A stretch of 44,345 nucleotides of DNA from Lachnospiraceae bacterium (GCA_029008875.1 JAQXJP010000029.1:1-44345); one strand, 5' to 3'. Numbered from the stretch's first letter, positions 21,076 to 30,984 are shown. Numbers and translations are program-made. The notes: generated from the letters alone by a model not told the origin.

Positions 21076-22563
21076 TTAATTTTCCAACAGTTCCCGAACC
21101 ATCTGTGCGTCGTAGGAGACGGAGGGGACGTGTTCCACCTCAATGCGGTACAGGGCGTTTGCCGCAATATGTTCCGCAGCCTGCTCCAGATCTCGGATTC
21201 CGCTGGTGTTGGAGTAGCATTCAATCACTTCGTCGAGCCCGTCCTCCGTGATGATACATTCCTGCTCCATTAACCCCATGCGCTTCAGAATTTTCGGAAG
21301 GGCAAATTTTGAGAAGATTACTTTTTTCTCCTCGGAAGTGTAATCCGGAATATCGATAACCGCAAAGCGGGACAGAATCGGAGCGCTAATCTGGCTCTTG
21401 TCATTTGCGGTGGCGATGGGGTAAACGCCCACCGTTGGCACCATGCATTCCATGTAGTTGTCGGTGAATCCCAGATTATCCAGCAGAGTCAGGAGAACAT
21501 CGGCGGGATTTCCGTTGCCCTTCCCGGCGTTTGCCTTGTCCAGCTCATTGATGATGAAGACCAGGTTGGATTCCCCGGACATGGAGAAAGCTTCCATAAT
21601 GATTCCGGGCTTTGCATTGGCGTAAACCCGGGAACTGCCGGTCAACTGCTCCGGATCGTTGATGGAGCTCATATCCAGTGTGGTCCACGGAAGCTTCAAA
21701 ATTCTGGCAACCGCGTACGCAATTTGGGATTTTCCGGTTCCGGCAGGACCGCAGAGAAGCAACCCGTACGCGGGAAGGGTATGAGTGCGATTGATCTGGA
21801 TGATGGTCTCGATGATGCGCTGCTTCACCTTCTCCATACCGTACAATTCCTCGTCCAGAATCCTTCGGGCTTCCACCGGATCAATGGACTCAAAATAATT
21901 GCTTTTCCACTGGATATTCATCATGATGGAGAGAGCGCGCTGGGCGTGCCTGCGCTCCTCGGGGGACACCTCGTGGGAACGGGCCACCGCAAGGTTTCTG
22001 CGGGCCCATAATCGGATATTGTCCGGGAGTGTTCTGCCGGCACAGGTAATGAAATCCGTGATACTCTGGATGCTGGTGAGCTTCATGCTATCCCCCATCT
22101 CATCCATATCTTCATCTGCCTCTTCCTCCTCGGGGGCGTTGCTTGCCAGGAGCCGATCAATCATAAATTGGAGAAAGCCGTCCTCCGCGGACAATTTTGT
22201 CCCTCCACCAAATGCCTGTTCACGAAGTTTGTACACCGCATATCCGTCTTCCCGATTTTCGCCGGACAGGCGCACATTGATGTGATTTTCTCCCAGCCAT
22301 TTCAGCAGAGCCACAAAACGCGCATCCAACTGCAGAATGTTTGCGCTGATGGTCCCGTCCTCCTCGGCGAATTCAAAGGTGGTGCTTTTTACAGGGTTTG
22401 TGAATACACCGGTGGAATGATGCTTCCATTTTCGTGCGCGATTATCTAAAACCATAATAGGGTGTTCCGCAGTGGGAACAGACTCATTGGAGCGAAAAAC
22501 AGTATAGGTGCATTCTGCCTCCTTGCCTTCGGCAGGTGCGGCCTTAAAATCGAAAACTGGCAT
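21076..22563 (-). CDS. Lon-like AAA+ ATPase lacking a protease domain
   Basis: This is a 495-residue protein. An uncharacterised N-terminal part (1-235, acidic stretch EEEEADEDMDEMGD) precedes an AAA+ module resembling that of Lon: LDEELYGMEKVKQRIIETI, Walker A CGPAGTGKS with Lys278, sensor region IATANDKSQISAPILSRFAV, and an alpha-helical lid with TSGIRDLEQAAEH. The Walker B region reads FIINELDKA, so the usual Asp is Asn339 while Glu340 is kept. The protein ends after the lid; no Ser-Lys protease domain follows. I chose the ATG at 22563, after AAGGAG; the frame opens 12 codons earlier. A remodelling or chaperone role is inference. Confidence 0.85.
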   Translation of the reverse strand: MPVFDFKAAPAEGKEAECTYTVFRSNESVPTAEHPIMVLDNRARKWKHHSTGVFTNPVKSTTFEFAEEDGTISANILQLDARFVALLKWLGENHINVRLSGENREDGYAVYKLREQAFGGGTKLSAEDGFLQFMIDRLLASNAPEEEEADEDMDEMGDSMKLTSIQSITDFITCAGRTLPDNIRLWARRNLAVARSHEVSPEERRHAQRALSIMMNIQWKSNYFESIDPVEARRILDEELYGMEKVKQRIIETIIQINRTHTLPAYGLLLCGPAGTGKSQIAYAVARILKLPWTTLDMSSINDPEQLTGSSRVYANAKPGIIMEAFSMSGESNLVFIINELDKANAGKGNGNPADVLLTLLDNLGFTDNYMECMVPTVGVYPIATANDKSQISAPILSRFAVIDIPDYTSEEKKVIFSKFALPKILKRMGLMEQECIITEDGLDEVIECYSNTSGIRDLEQAAEHIAANALYRIEVEHVPSVSYDAQMVRELLEN

Positions 22564-22657
22564 GGTAAGTACTCCTTTTTCTTTCGTTAACAACATCATA
22601 CAGGATTTTATCCAATAATAAAAGAAGCAAGATATGTTTTTTTGTAAGTTTCAACAC

Positions 22658-22686
22658 TTGATATGATATGGGAAAAAGACTATGAT
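22658..22686 (+). promoter_or_regulatory. Promoter of the SulP transporter gene
   Basis: TTGATA at 22658-22663 and TATGAT at 22681-22686 are separated by 17 bases, 43 bases before the start codon. AAGAGGAG precedes the ATG. Confidence 0.7.
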
Positions 22687-22729
22687 TTAAGCGTTTGAGA
22701 CTATGTTTATATGATAAGAGGAGTTTGTT

Positions 22730-24385
22730 ATGGAATCGTTAAAGTACATTAAGCCAAAGCTTTTCAGTACGATGAAAACCTACACGAAGGAGCAGTTTGT
22801 GAAGGATGTTATTGCCGGCATCATTGTGGCAATTATCGCACTTCCGCTGTCAATTGCCCTGGCAATCGCTTCCGGGGTAAATCCCGAACAGGGACTTTAC
22901 ACCGCCATCATTGCGGGCTTCTTCATCTCATTTCTCGGAGGCAGCCGTGTGCAGATCGGTGGTCCCACCGCGGCATTTGTGGTCATAATTTACGGAATTA
23001 TTGCGGAGTATGGCACAAGCGGGTTGGTTGTGGCAACCTTTCTCTCCGGAATCATTATGATTCTCATGGGATTATTACATTTCGGAAACCTGATCAAATT
23101 CATTCCCAAGACCATCACTGTGGGATTTACCTTCGGAATTGCCGTGGGAATTTTCGCCGGACAGATTAAAGATTTCTGCGGGCTTGATATGGGACCGGTT
23201 CCGTCCGAGTTTGTGGACAAAATTGTGGCATATGCGCAGAATATGCACACCATAAACTGGTGGGCATTTGGAATCGGCATGCTGGCCATCGCCATTCAGA
23301 TTATTTGGCCCAAGTTCTTCCACAAGATTCCCGGATCCTTGATTGCAATTTTGGTTACCACTTTGCTGGTACAGCTGTTGAAGCTTCCTGTGAACACCAT
23401 CGGAGACCTCTATGAGATCAAAGCAGGCTTCCCCCGATTTACGGTTCCGGAGCTTAGCTTTGGGCTGGTAAAGCAGATGATTTCCCCCGCATTCACCATC
23501 GCTATTCTGGCATCCATAGAGTCTCTGCTGTCTTGCGTGGTATCGGACGGTATGATCGGCGGTCATCATCGCTCCAATGCGGAGCTTGTGGGACAGGGCG
23601 TGGGAAATATTATGTCCTCCCTATTTGGCGGAATTCCGGCAACCGGTGCGATCGCCCGGACGGCAGCCAATGTGAAAAACGGCGGACGAACTCCCGTTGC
23701 GGGCATGGTTCACGCGGTGACTTTGCTTTTGATTCTGCTGTTTTTAATGCCCTATGCATCTATGATTCCGATGAGCTGCCTTGCGGCAATTCTCTTTATC
23801 GTGGCATACAATATGAGCGGATGGCGTACCTTCGGCCACATGGTAAAGACCGCTCCCAAGAGTGATATTCTGGTTCTTGTGGTGACTTTCCTCTTGACGG
23901 TGTTCTTCGACTTGGTTGTGGCAATCGAAGTGGGAATGGTGCTGGCCGCATTCCTGTTCATGAAGCGCATGTCGGACGTGGCGGAAGTCAAATCCTGGGT
24001 CTACAAGGAAAACTTGGATGAGAATGAGATTTCCGAGCATACAGATCTGAAAAATGTTCCGGAAAACACCATGGTATACGAGGTGTTCGGGCCAATGTTC
24101 TTCGGCGCGACCAACGACTATCTGCAGTTCACAAAAGAGGAGAACAAAAATGTGCTGATTCTCCGTATGAGAAATGTACCCGCCATGGACATCACGGGAC
24201 TTGACGCGCTGGAGGAGACACTTGAAACCTGTCAAAAGCGCAACATTCATCTCCTCCTGTCGCACGTTAACGAGCAACCCATGCGCGTGATGCAGAAAGC
24301 AGGCTTTGTGGAGAAGTTGGGAGCCGAGAACTTCTGTGAGAATATCAATGCGGCCCTCGAACGGGCAGTTTCTTTGCAGTCATAA
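22730..24385 (+). CDS. SulP family anion transporter with STAS domain
   Basis: This is a 551-residue membrane protein. The transmembrane core (about residues 20-410) begins DVIAGIIVAIIALPLSIALA and includes GFFISFLGGSRVQIGGPTAA and GIPATGAIARTAANVKNGG, hallmark SulP/SLC26 sequence. A cytoplasmic STAS domain (about 435-545) contains MDITGLDALEETLETCQKRN. Family members carry sulfate, bicarbonate or other anions, and the substrate cannot be told here. No carbonic anhydrase or sulfate-assimilation gene is adjacent. It stands alone between a promoter and a terminator. Confidence 0.93.
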   Translation: MESLKYIKPKLFSTMKTYTKEQFVKDVIAGIIVAIIALPLSIALAIASGVNPEQGLYTAIIAGFFISFLGGSRVQIGGPTAAFVVIIYGIIAEYGTSGLVVATFLSGIIMILMGLLHFGNLIKFIPKTITVGFTFGIAVGIFAGQIKDFCGLDMGPVPSEFVDKIVAYAQNMHTINWWAFGIGMLAIAIQIIWPKFFHKIPGSLIAILVTTLLVQLLKLPVNTIGDLYEIKAGFPRFTVPELSFGLVKQMISPAFTIAILASIESLLSCVVSDGMIGGHHRSNAELVGQGVGNIMSSLFGGIPATGAIARTAANVKNGGRTPVAGMVHAVTLLLILLFLMPYASMIPMSCLAAILFIVAYNMSGWRTFGHMVKTAPKSDILVLVVTFLLTVFFDLVVAIEVGMVLAAFLFMKRMSDVAEVKSWVYKENLDENEISEHTDLKNVPENTMVYEVFGPMFFGATNDYLQFTKEENKNVLILRMRNVPAMDITGLDALEETLETCQKRNIHLLLSHVNEQPMRVMQKAGFVEKLGAENFCENINAALERAVSLQS

Positions 24386-24398
24386 TAGGAATAAAGTG

Positions 24399-24435
24399 AA
24401 AAGTCGCAGCCCTTCCTATGGGACCGCGACTTTTT
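24399..24435. terminator. Bidirectional terminator after the SulP gene and histidine kinase gene
   Basis: AAAAGTCGC at 24399-24407 pairs with GCGACTTTT at 24426-24434, with inner CCC/GGG pairs and a T-tract to 24435. The complementary arm gives a T-tract on the minus strand too. It lies between the convergent SulP and kinase genes. Confidence 0.9.
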
Positions 24436-24438
24436 GTG

Positions 24439-27303
24439 TTATTTGGGAGAGATCAGTTGGAGAATTTTGTCCATGTCCATTTGATCCAAAAGTTGTTCCA
24501 ATTGTGAAAACATTGCCTGATTTTCCGCATCCGTGAAATCTATTTTCGCCTGTCGCAGCAGTGTTGCCGCGTTGGCAAAATCCATTTGTTCGATGGCAGA
24601 ACCGAACCGGTCAAGAAATGCTTGGATGTCTTCTTCAGGAACCGAGGAGGGAAGAGTTTCCGGAGTGCAATGAAGAGAAATCAGTGCTTGCTTAATCTCT
24701 GACATGAGGCTTCTATAGCTTTCCATAAATTGGGCAGTTGTCTGTTCAATCACATCCGTTTCTTCATTTTTTCCGGCAAATTCCAAAACACGGGCTTGGG
24801 TGGCACAATCGGTTGCCCCGATATTAAGGCAGGTGCCTTTTATTGCGTGGGCGTAGGTCGTAAAATCCTTCCAATTACAGAGTTGTTGTGCATCCTGCAA
24901 CTGGCTGAGAGATAACCGGAAGGAGTTATGTACCAGCTGCAAAATCTCAAGATACCCCGTTAGATTTCCGCAATGGCGCAATCCATCCTCCACATCCAGG
25001 GAGGGAAGCAGTTGGGCAAGCTGATCCTGGGATATGGCAAGCGAAGAATCCTTTTCCGCGGAGATATCCTCCGGGGTGTCATACACAATCCATTCGCCGG
25101 GGATGTACGCTAAAAGGAGCGCCTCTAATTCCGGATAGACAATGGGCTTGGACATGTATTCGTCAAAGCCCTCCGCAAGCAACTGCTCTCTGGCTTGGGT
25201 AATGGCATTGGCGGTAAGGCAGACAATCTTTCCGGGAGCGCCGGGTGCATAGTAGGACTCTCTCTCTCGGATAGTCTTCATTGCCTCTATGCCATCCATT
25301 TCCGGCATCATCTGATCCATAAAGATGATGGAATAGTTCTTCTTATGGCACATTTCAATTGCCTCTATTCCGCCGGTGGCCACATCCACATTCATTCCAT
25401 AGTAGGAGAGACTTCGGGAGATGACCTTGCGGTTAATGCTATTGTCATCTACCACCAGTACCGGCACATTGTGCACACGAAGTTTGCCAAGAGTATATTC
25501 GTCTGAGATAGCGGTGGAGGATACTTCCTCAAAATGTATGGGGGTATCATCCAAGACTTCTTGCACGATGGTGGCGGTGAAGGTGGAACCTTTTCCGTAG
25601 GTACTCTCCACGCTCACTTCACCGCCCATGAGGGAACAGATTCCTTTTACAAGTGCAAGCCCCAATCCGGTTCCCTCGATTCCGTAGTTGGTAAATTGGT
25701 CCACTTGAGTGAAGGCATCAAAGAGGGTTGCAATCTCCTCCTCCTTAATTCCAATACCGGAATCGGAAACTCGGATGCGAAGGGTCACTCGGTTTTCGGC
25801 GGTGTCAATGGCGTCGACAGCCAGACGAACAAACCCTGTAGGGGTATATTTTACCGCATTGGAGAGCAAATTCACCAAGAGGCTCTGCAATCTGCTCACA
25901 TCTCCCGAGAGACGGGAGGGAAGGTCAGGGGAAATATCCACTTCAAAATCAAGATTCTTTTTGTCGGTTTGCTGTTGGATCATCTGGCAGATATCGTGGA
26001 GGGTATCCGCCAATTGATAGGGCACATTTACCAGTGTCATCTTTCCGGATTCAATTTTCGAAAAATCCAGAACATCATTGATAAGAGACATCAGATTGTG
26101 GGAAGCATTTTTGATATCTCTGAGGAAATCTGCCAGCTCTGCAGGATCGTCCTCCTGAAGCGCCAATTCGGAGAAACCGATGATGGCATTCATGGGGGTT
26201 CGGATCTCGTGGGACATGTTGGCAAGAAACTGACTCTTGGCATGGTTGGAAGCATCGGCCTCCTCACGGGCAATTTCCAATGCGCGGATGTATTGCATTC
26301 GCTCCGACAAATCGGTAACTAGAATGAAATATCCAATTGTATCTCCGTATGCATCGGAAATCTTGCTGATATTGAGGTTGCAGGGAATGCGATTTTTGGT
26401 GCAGATGGTATCCAAGGACAGATGGGTACCCTGGTAACCCAGCAGCTCTGAAGGAAGGTCAAAGATATCTCGGAGGGTAATATTGGTCACTTCGGATTTT
26501 TTCCCCGGTAGCTTCAGAAAAGATACAGCGGCATCGTTGTATAACTGTAAAAATCCATTCCAGTCAAGAATCATGACGGGAATCGGCAGAAGGGAGTATA
26601 CATAGCCGGACATATTGGCAACATTGATTCTGTTTTGATTAATTACGCGCATGGCGTAATAGATGATAATCAGACCCCAAAATTGGGTAACGTTACTTCC
26701 CGGCAGAGCAGGAAGCCCGATGGCCGGAAAAATCATATCCAATACGGTGCCGACCAGAATCAAAATGGTGACAATCAGAAAGTATTTTCCAAAACGGCGC
26801 AATCGTTTCAGCTTGGGAAAAAGAATCATATAGATAATGACACCCAAAATGTTGGCAGAGACAAGGGTAAAATAGGCGGTATATATGGTGTTGATAATGC
26901 CCGGGACAAACTGGTAGGTCATGCCAAAATCAGACATAAAGAAGAGGGTTTGCCCGGGACGGGTGGACAGGAAAAAGACAATGATTCCGAGACTGGCCAC
27001 AAAATCCAAAGAGATACGGACTTTTGCCGGTATCATGGATATCCTGCAAACCAGCGCCTGGGCAATAAACATATAGGAAATGGTTCCCATAATACCGAAA
27101 GAACGCCAGAAATAGGCGCTGGTTGTATCTTCGCAGAGAAACAGCATTCCAAAGCCCAGACTCCAGATGGCGCTGGCTACGGAATACAGAATTAGAAAAA
27201 GGTTTTCAACATTCTTTTTGTCCATTCTGCGAAAGGCAGTAAAAATCAGCAGTATCGCTACAATGGCATCGATGATCAATAAGTTTGAAAAGAAATATTT
27301 CAT
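24439..27303 (-). CDS. Hybrid sensor histidine kinase with receiver and HPt domains
   Basis: This is a 954-residue membrane kinase. The N-terminus has seven or eight hydrophobic segments (residues 1-225, 7TM-like input), then a PAS-like domain (about 235-335) and a short coiled coil. The HisKA H-box MSHEIRTPMNAII has phospho-acceptor His365. The ATPase domain has DSGIGIKEEEIATLF and GIEGTGLGLALVKGI. A receiver domain carries Asp663 in FMDQMMPEMDG, and a C-terminal HPt domain has His819 in HAIKG. All phosphorelay stations but a DNA-binding output are in one chain, so a separate response regulator is expected elsewhere. The signal is unknown. Confidence 0.95.
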   Translation of the reverse strand: MKYFFSNLLIIDAIVAILLIFTAFRRMDKKNVENLFLILYSVASAIWSLGFGMLFLCEDTTSAYFWRSFGIMGTISYMFIAQALVCRISMIPAKVRISLDFVASLGIIVFFLSTRPGQTLFFMSDFGMTYQFVPGIINTIYTAYFTLVSANILGVIIYMILFPKLKRLRRFGKYFLIVTILILVGTVLDMIFPAIGLPALPGSNVTQFWGLIIIYYAMRVINQNRINVANMSGYVYSLLPIPVMILDWNGFLQLYNDAAVSFLKLPGKKSEVTNITLRDIFDLPSELLGYQGTHLSLDTICTKNRIPCNLNISKISDAYGDTIGYFILVTDLSERMQYIRALEIAREEADASNHAKSQFLANMSHEIRTPMNAIIGFSELALQEDDPAELADFLRDIKNASHNLMSLINDVLDFSKIESGKMTLVNVPYQLADTLHDICQMIQQQTDKKNLDFEVDISPDLPSRLSGDVSRLQSLLVNLLSNAVKYTPTGFVRLAVDAIDTAENRVTLRIRVSDSGIGIKEEEIATLFDAFTQVDQFTNYGIEGTGLGLALVKGICSLMGGEVSVESTYGKGSTFTATIVQEVLDDTPIHFEEVSSTAISDEYTLGKLRVHNVPVLVVDDNSINRKVISRSLSYYGMNVDVATGGIEAIEMCHKKNYSIIFMDQMMPEMDGIEAMKTIRERESYYAPGAPGKIVCLTANAITQAREQLLAEGFDEYMSKPIVYPELEALLLAYIPGEWIVYDTPEDISAEKDSSLAISQDQLAQLLPSLDVEDGLRHCGNLTGYLEILQLVHNSFRLSLSQLQDAQQLCNWKDFTTYAHAIKGTCLNIGATDCATQARVLEFAGKNEETDVIEQTTAQFMESYRSLMSEIKQALISLHCTPETLPSSVPEEDIQAFLDRFGSAIEQMDFANAATLLRQAKIDFTDAENQAMFSQLEQLLDQMDMDKILQLISPK

Positions 27304-27348
27304 GAAGTATATCCTCGAGGATTATGCTTAAGTATGGGAAACAAAAAC

Positions 27349-27357
27349 ATTATAGCA
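27349..27357 (-). promoter_or_regulatory. Extended -10 promoter for the hybrid kinase gene
   Basis: On the minus strand TGC-TATAAT gives an extended -10 element about 45 bases before the kinase start. No good -35 is visible. A 12-bp palindrome, ATCCTCGAGGAT at 27311-27322, overlaps the kinase Shine-Dalgarno site. Confidence 0.45.
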
Positions 27358-27371
27358 TACTATGAAATATT

Positions 27372-28694
27372 TTACTCCTGTATCAATCCCTTTTTTCGCC
27401 ATTTTCCGGTCTGCCAGCGCGCAAACATGCACACGGCGCGGACACATTCGTCGCATGCCATTGCGATGTAGGCCCCCACGGCCATTAATCCGAAGTGAAT
27501 GCCCAACACATAAGTGCCGAACACCATGCACAGGTACATGAAGACCGCCGCGATCACAGTGGGGAAAATTGCGTCACCGCTGGTTTTGAGTGCCTGGCCG
27601 AACACCAGGTTGGAGACACGGCCAATCTCAAGGACAATGTCGATAACCAGCAGTTTCCCCACGAGGGAGATGATAACCGGATCATTGCTGAACAGTCGCA
27701 TAATCTGCGCGGAGAAGATGGCAAACAGCGATTCCAGAATGGCCGCCACCACGATTCCGATGAGGGCAGCTTTCTTGGTTCCACGGTCGCAGGCATCATA
27801 ATCCTTGGCACCCATGCGCCAACCCGTCAAAATTGCGTTAGCTTGCGCCAGGGCGGCACCAACACAGTAGGAGAAGTTTGTAATCTGAAGGGCATAGGAG
27901 CGGGCGGTCACATTGATTCCGTCCGGGTCCATCTGATTGAGGAAACGGATGGTGAGTGTCATAGCAATGTTGTACAGCGCAGTCTCGCAGGCAGAGGGAA
28001 GCCCGATTTTCACAATCTGTCTTAAGATCTCACCATTTTTAATGCGGTCGGGATTTTCCTTGGCATGGATCAGAACCCGGGAGCAGAGCATGATAATCAA
28101 CAGGTTGACAACCCGGGAGATGACGGTTGCGATGGCCACTCCCGCCACACCCCATTTCATGACGAAAAGGAAAAATGCATTGAGGACAAGGTTCAACACG
28201 TTGGCGCTCAACGTTGCATACAGGGGCTGCTTGGTGTAACCAAATGCCCGCAGATAGCTGGAGAAAATCGGCATGAGAGCATTCAGAATGCAGAAGCCTC
28301 CCACGATTTGGAGATAGGTTTTGGCGTAGCCCATAAGGAGAGGCGCCACGCCCACAATCTCCAGAATATTGCCGGAGAAGAAAAAGAGGAATAAGGAGAG
28401 GAAAATTCCCAAAACCGCATTAAATGCGGCGCCAAGCTGTCTTGCCTGGTAGGCGATCCCCGGCTTCCCGGCACCGATATATTGGGTCATAACCGCGACC
28501 ATTCCAGCGGAAATGATGTTAAACATGATAATAAAGACACCGATGTATGTATTTGCCGTTCCAACTGCTCCCACCGCCGCATCGTCTACGGAGGACAACA
28601 TCATGGTATCCACCATGCCGGTGAGCATAAAGCAGAGCGTCTCCAGGGATATCGGAATAAAAAGTTGTAATAGATTTTTTCTTTCAGTAGCCAT
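27372..28694 (-). CDS. MATE family efflux transporter
   Basis: This 440-residue protein has twelve hydrophobic segments in two homologous halves. It starts with FIPISLETLCFMLTGMVDTM and contains GTANTYIGVFIIMFNIISAG and GAALAQANAILTGWRMGAKD, typical of the MATE fold. Such proteins export drugs or metabolites by Na+ or H+ antiport. CAGGAGGTTTCTC precedes the ATG. It is divergent from an AraC-type regulator, which may control it. Confidence 0.93.
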   Translation of the reverse strand: MATERKNLLQLFIPISLETLCFMLTGMVDTMMLSSVDDAAVGAVGTANTYIGVFIIMFNIISAGMVAVMTQYIGAGKPGIAYQARQLGAAFNAVLGIFLSLFLFFFSGNILEIVGVAPLLMGYAKTYLQIVGGFCILNALMPIFSSYLRAFGYTKQPLYATLSANVLNLVLNAFFLFVMKWGVAGVAIATVISRVVNLLIIMLCSRVLIHAKENPDRIKNGEILRQIVKIGLPSACETALYNIAMTLTIRFLNQMDPDGINVTARSYALQITNFSYCVGAALAQANAILTGWRMGAKDYDACDRGTKKAALIGIVVAAILESLFAIFSAQIMRLFSNDPVIISLVGKLLVIDIVLEIGRVSNLVFGQALKTSGDAIFPTVIAAVFMYLCMVFGTYVLGIHFGLMAVGAYIAMACDECVRAVCMFARWQTGKWRKKGLIQE

Positions 28695-28874
28695 GAGAAA
28701 CCTCCTGTCTTTGTTTCTTATATTTTATCGCGGAAAAGATAAAAAATCTTGTCTGTATTCGGCTATAAATTGCACTATTTCCACCTTTCTGTTACAATCT
28801 ATTCGTGACACCCGAAATTTTCAAACTTCTTTCTGTTTGACTTTTTCGCAGATTGATGATCAGTGAGGACAAGT
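28695..28874. promoter_or_regulatory. Divergent control region between MATE and AraC-type genes
   Basis: On the plus strand TTGCAC (28770-28775) and TACAAT (28793-28798) are 17 bases apart and would start transcription near 28805 towards the regulator. An inverted repeat TCAAAC (28821-28826)/GTTTGA (28835-28840) lies just downstream of that start and could be an operator. No clear promoter towards the MATE gene was found, although the region there is AT-rich. Confidence 0.55.
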
Positions 28875-29756
28875 ATGCTTCCACAGTTGAAAGAAAACAC
28901 TACCCACGGAACCAAAGAGTATCCCTATGAACAATATTATCTGCGCAACATTCCTCATGCCTTTCAATTCCCCGTGCATTGGCATGAACAGGTGGAAATC
29001 ATCTATGTGGAGTATGGGATGCTCCGGGTAAAAATCGGGGAGAGCGAGTTCCGGGGAGAGGCGGGGGATTTGTTTTTTGTGAGTCCTCGGGAGCTACATC
29101 TCATGGGAACCGACGACAAGAATGTCCGCTATTACACGTTGCTGTTTCCCTTGGAGTTTATCTCTTTCCAAATGATGGATGAACTGGAGAACAAGTTGTT
29201 CGCACCCCTTCGGAGCAGCCAGTTGCTTTTTCCCAAAATTATCGAGGACCGGGAACTGCGGGACAAATTGATGGAGGACGTGATGGCAGTGATTGAAATC
29301 AATCGCAGAAACCGCCATATGAACCCCAAGGAAATCGGGTTGTCCGACCATCATCTGGAGACCCGAATTCATCTTCTCCGAATCGTTCAGCGATTGTATG
29401 AGGAGGGAGCACTGATTAAGTCAGTTCAGGGGGAGAGCGAGCAGAAACAGAAGGAATTGCTTGCATATATCCAGGAACACTATACGGAAAAGATTACCCT
29501 TGGGATGCTGGCGGAGGAATTTCATTTGTCGGAAAAATATGTGTCCCGCTATTTTGTGGAGCATTTTCACCTGCCCTTTTCCAATTATGTGGCGCACCTT
29601 CGTCTGACCCGGGCGAAATGGCTCCTTGAAACCACGGACGATGCCATTACCGACATTGCCATGCAGTGCGGGTTTTCCAACGTGAGCTATTTTATCCGAT
29701 CCTTTAAGAAGACTTACAAAACTGCACCTCTGCAGTACCGGAAGTCCATGCATTAG
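28875..29756 (+). CDS. AraC family transcriptional regulator with cupin domain
   Basis: This is a 293-residue regulator. The N-terminal cupin-type sensing domain (about 20-110; FQFPVHWHEQVEIIYVEYG) is followed by a linker and two helix-turn-helix motifs at the C-terminus (ITLGMLAEEFHLSEKYVSRY, then DIAMQCGFSNVSYFIRSFKK and the ending TAPLQYRKS). I chose the ATG at 28875, six bases after GAGG; a GTG at 28863 is open but lacks a ribosome-binding site. The next gene starts four bases after its stop, so the two are co-transcribed. The ligand is probably a small molecule, often a sugar in this subfamily. Confidence 0.93.
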   Translation: MLPQLKENTTHGTKEYPYEQYYLRNIPHAFQFPVHWHEQVEIIYVEYGMLRVKIGESEFRGEAGDLFFVSPRELHLMGTDDKNVRYYTLLFPLEFISFQMMDELENKLFAPLRSSQLLFPKIIEDRELRDKLMEDVMAVIEINRRNRHMNPKEIGLSDHHLETRIHLLRIVQRLYEEGALIKSVQGESEQKQKELLAYIQEHYTEKITLGMLAEEFHLSEKYVSRYFVEHFHLPFSNYVAHLRLTRAKWLLETTDDAITDIAMQCGFSNVSYFIRSFKKTYKTAPLQYRKSMH

Positions 29757-29760
29757 ACCT

Positions 29761-30978
29761 ATGAGAGAAAAGATTATAAAAAATATTCCTTTGGATTATA
29801 TCAATACTTTTATCACAAACCTGAACATGCAGAGTTCCATATGGGTGCTGTATCTGGCGTACTGCGGGATGAATCTGGCCCAGATCGGCATGTTGGAGGG
29901 GGTATATCACGCTACCAGTATCATTTTCGAAGTCCCCTCCGGCGCAGTTGCGGATCTGCTGGGGAGAAAAAAGAGTATGCTCCTCAGCAGACTGTGCATC
30001 GCCATCTCCTGCGTCCTCATGATGGTTTCCAATGGGTTTTGGATGTTTGCACTGAGCTTCGTTATTCAGGCTTTGGGCAACAACTTCAACTCCGGCTCCG
30101 AGGAGGCGCTGGTTTATGACAGCATGAAGTATCTGGGACAGGAAGAGGGCTATGTGGGTGTGAACGGCCGATTGAATATGCTGATTGAAATCTCCCAGGG
30201 AATTGCAACCGTAGCGGGAGGTATTCTTGCGGAGTACTCCTACTTCTGGTGCTATGGGGCATGCGTGGTCATAGCCCTTCTCGCTTTTCTCCCAGTGGCG
30301 TTCATGACGGAAGTGCCCATGGAGGAGCGAGGCGAGCCGTCAGTCATGGGCGAGATTGAGGAAAACGGGGGCAAGAAATCCATCCGGAAACTGGTGGCGG
30401 AGCATTTTCGGACAAGCCTTCATATACTGAAGTCGGATGCCCGCATTTGCAAGGTGATTGTCTACTATTCCATGGTGTTTGCCGCCACCACGCTGATGTT
30501 TTTCTACAGCCAGCAGTATTATTCGGATCTGGGGTACAACAAGATTCAGATCAGCCTGATTCTGTTATTAATCAGCGGGGTATCCTGCCTGGGGGCAATG
30601 CTCAGCGAGAAAATATATGGGAAGACCGGGAAAAAGATTGCATTTATCGGGGGATTTGTGATTGCGACAACCTTTCTGTGCTATGGAGTCAGAAATGTGT
30701 ATCTGGCCGTGGCGGCATTCGCCGTGGCCCAGTTTTTGAATTCCGTATTGTATCCGGTACAGTCACTCTCCCTCAATGAGCTGATTCCGTCGGAGCAGAG
30801 GGCAACCCTGATATCGGTCAGCAGTATGTTTTTTTCCATTGCCATGATTCTGTGCTTCCCCATAGCCGGAGCATTTGCCGACCGGTGGGGATTGGGGAGA
30901 GTCTTCTTTGGCCTGGGAATTCTTCTGATATTGTTGGTGGCGGGGGCCGGGATGATCGCTACACCCAAGAAAGGATAG
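29761..30978 (+). CDS. Major facilitator superfamily transporter
   Basis: This 405-residue protein has about twelve hydrophobic segments. MFS motif A lies between TM2 and TM3 (GAVADLLGRKKSMLLS), and a charged cytoplasmic loop sits at about 188-225. The C-terminal half has LIPSEQRATLISVSSMFFSI. It resembles drug/metabolite exporters, and the substrate is unknown. It follows the AraC-type regulator by four bases. The ribosome-binding site is weak and lies inside the regulator gene, so reinitiation after that gene is likely. Confidence 0.9.
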   Translation: MREKIIKNIPLDYINTFITNLNMQSSIWVLYLAYCGMNLAQIGMLEGVYHATSIIFEVPSGAVADLLGRKKSMLLSRLCIAISCVLMMVSNGFWMFALSFVIQALGNNFNSGSEEALVYDSMKYLGQEEGYVGVNGRLNMLIEISQGIATVAGGILAEYSYFWCYGACVVIALLAFLPVAFMTEVPMEERGEPSVMGEIEENGGKKSIRKLVAEHFRTSLHILKSDARICKVIVYYSMVFAATTLMFFYSQQYYSDLGYNKIQISLILLLISGVSCLGAMLSEKIYGKTGKKIAFIGGFVIATTFLCYGVRNVYLAVAAFAVAQFLNSVLYPVQSLSLNELIPSEQRATLISVSSMFFSIAMILCFPIAGAFADRWGLGRVFFGLGILLILLVAGAGMIATPKKG

Positions 30979-30984
30979 GACATT

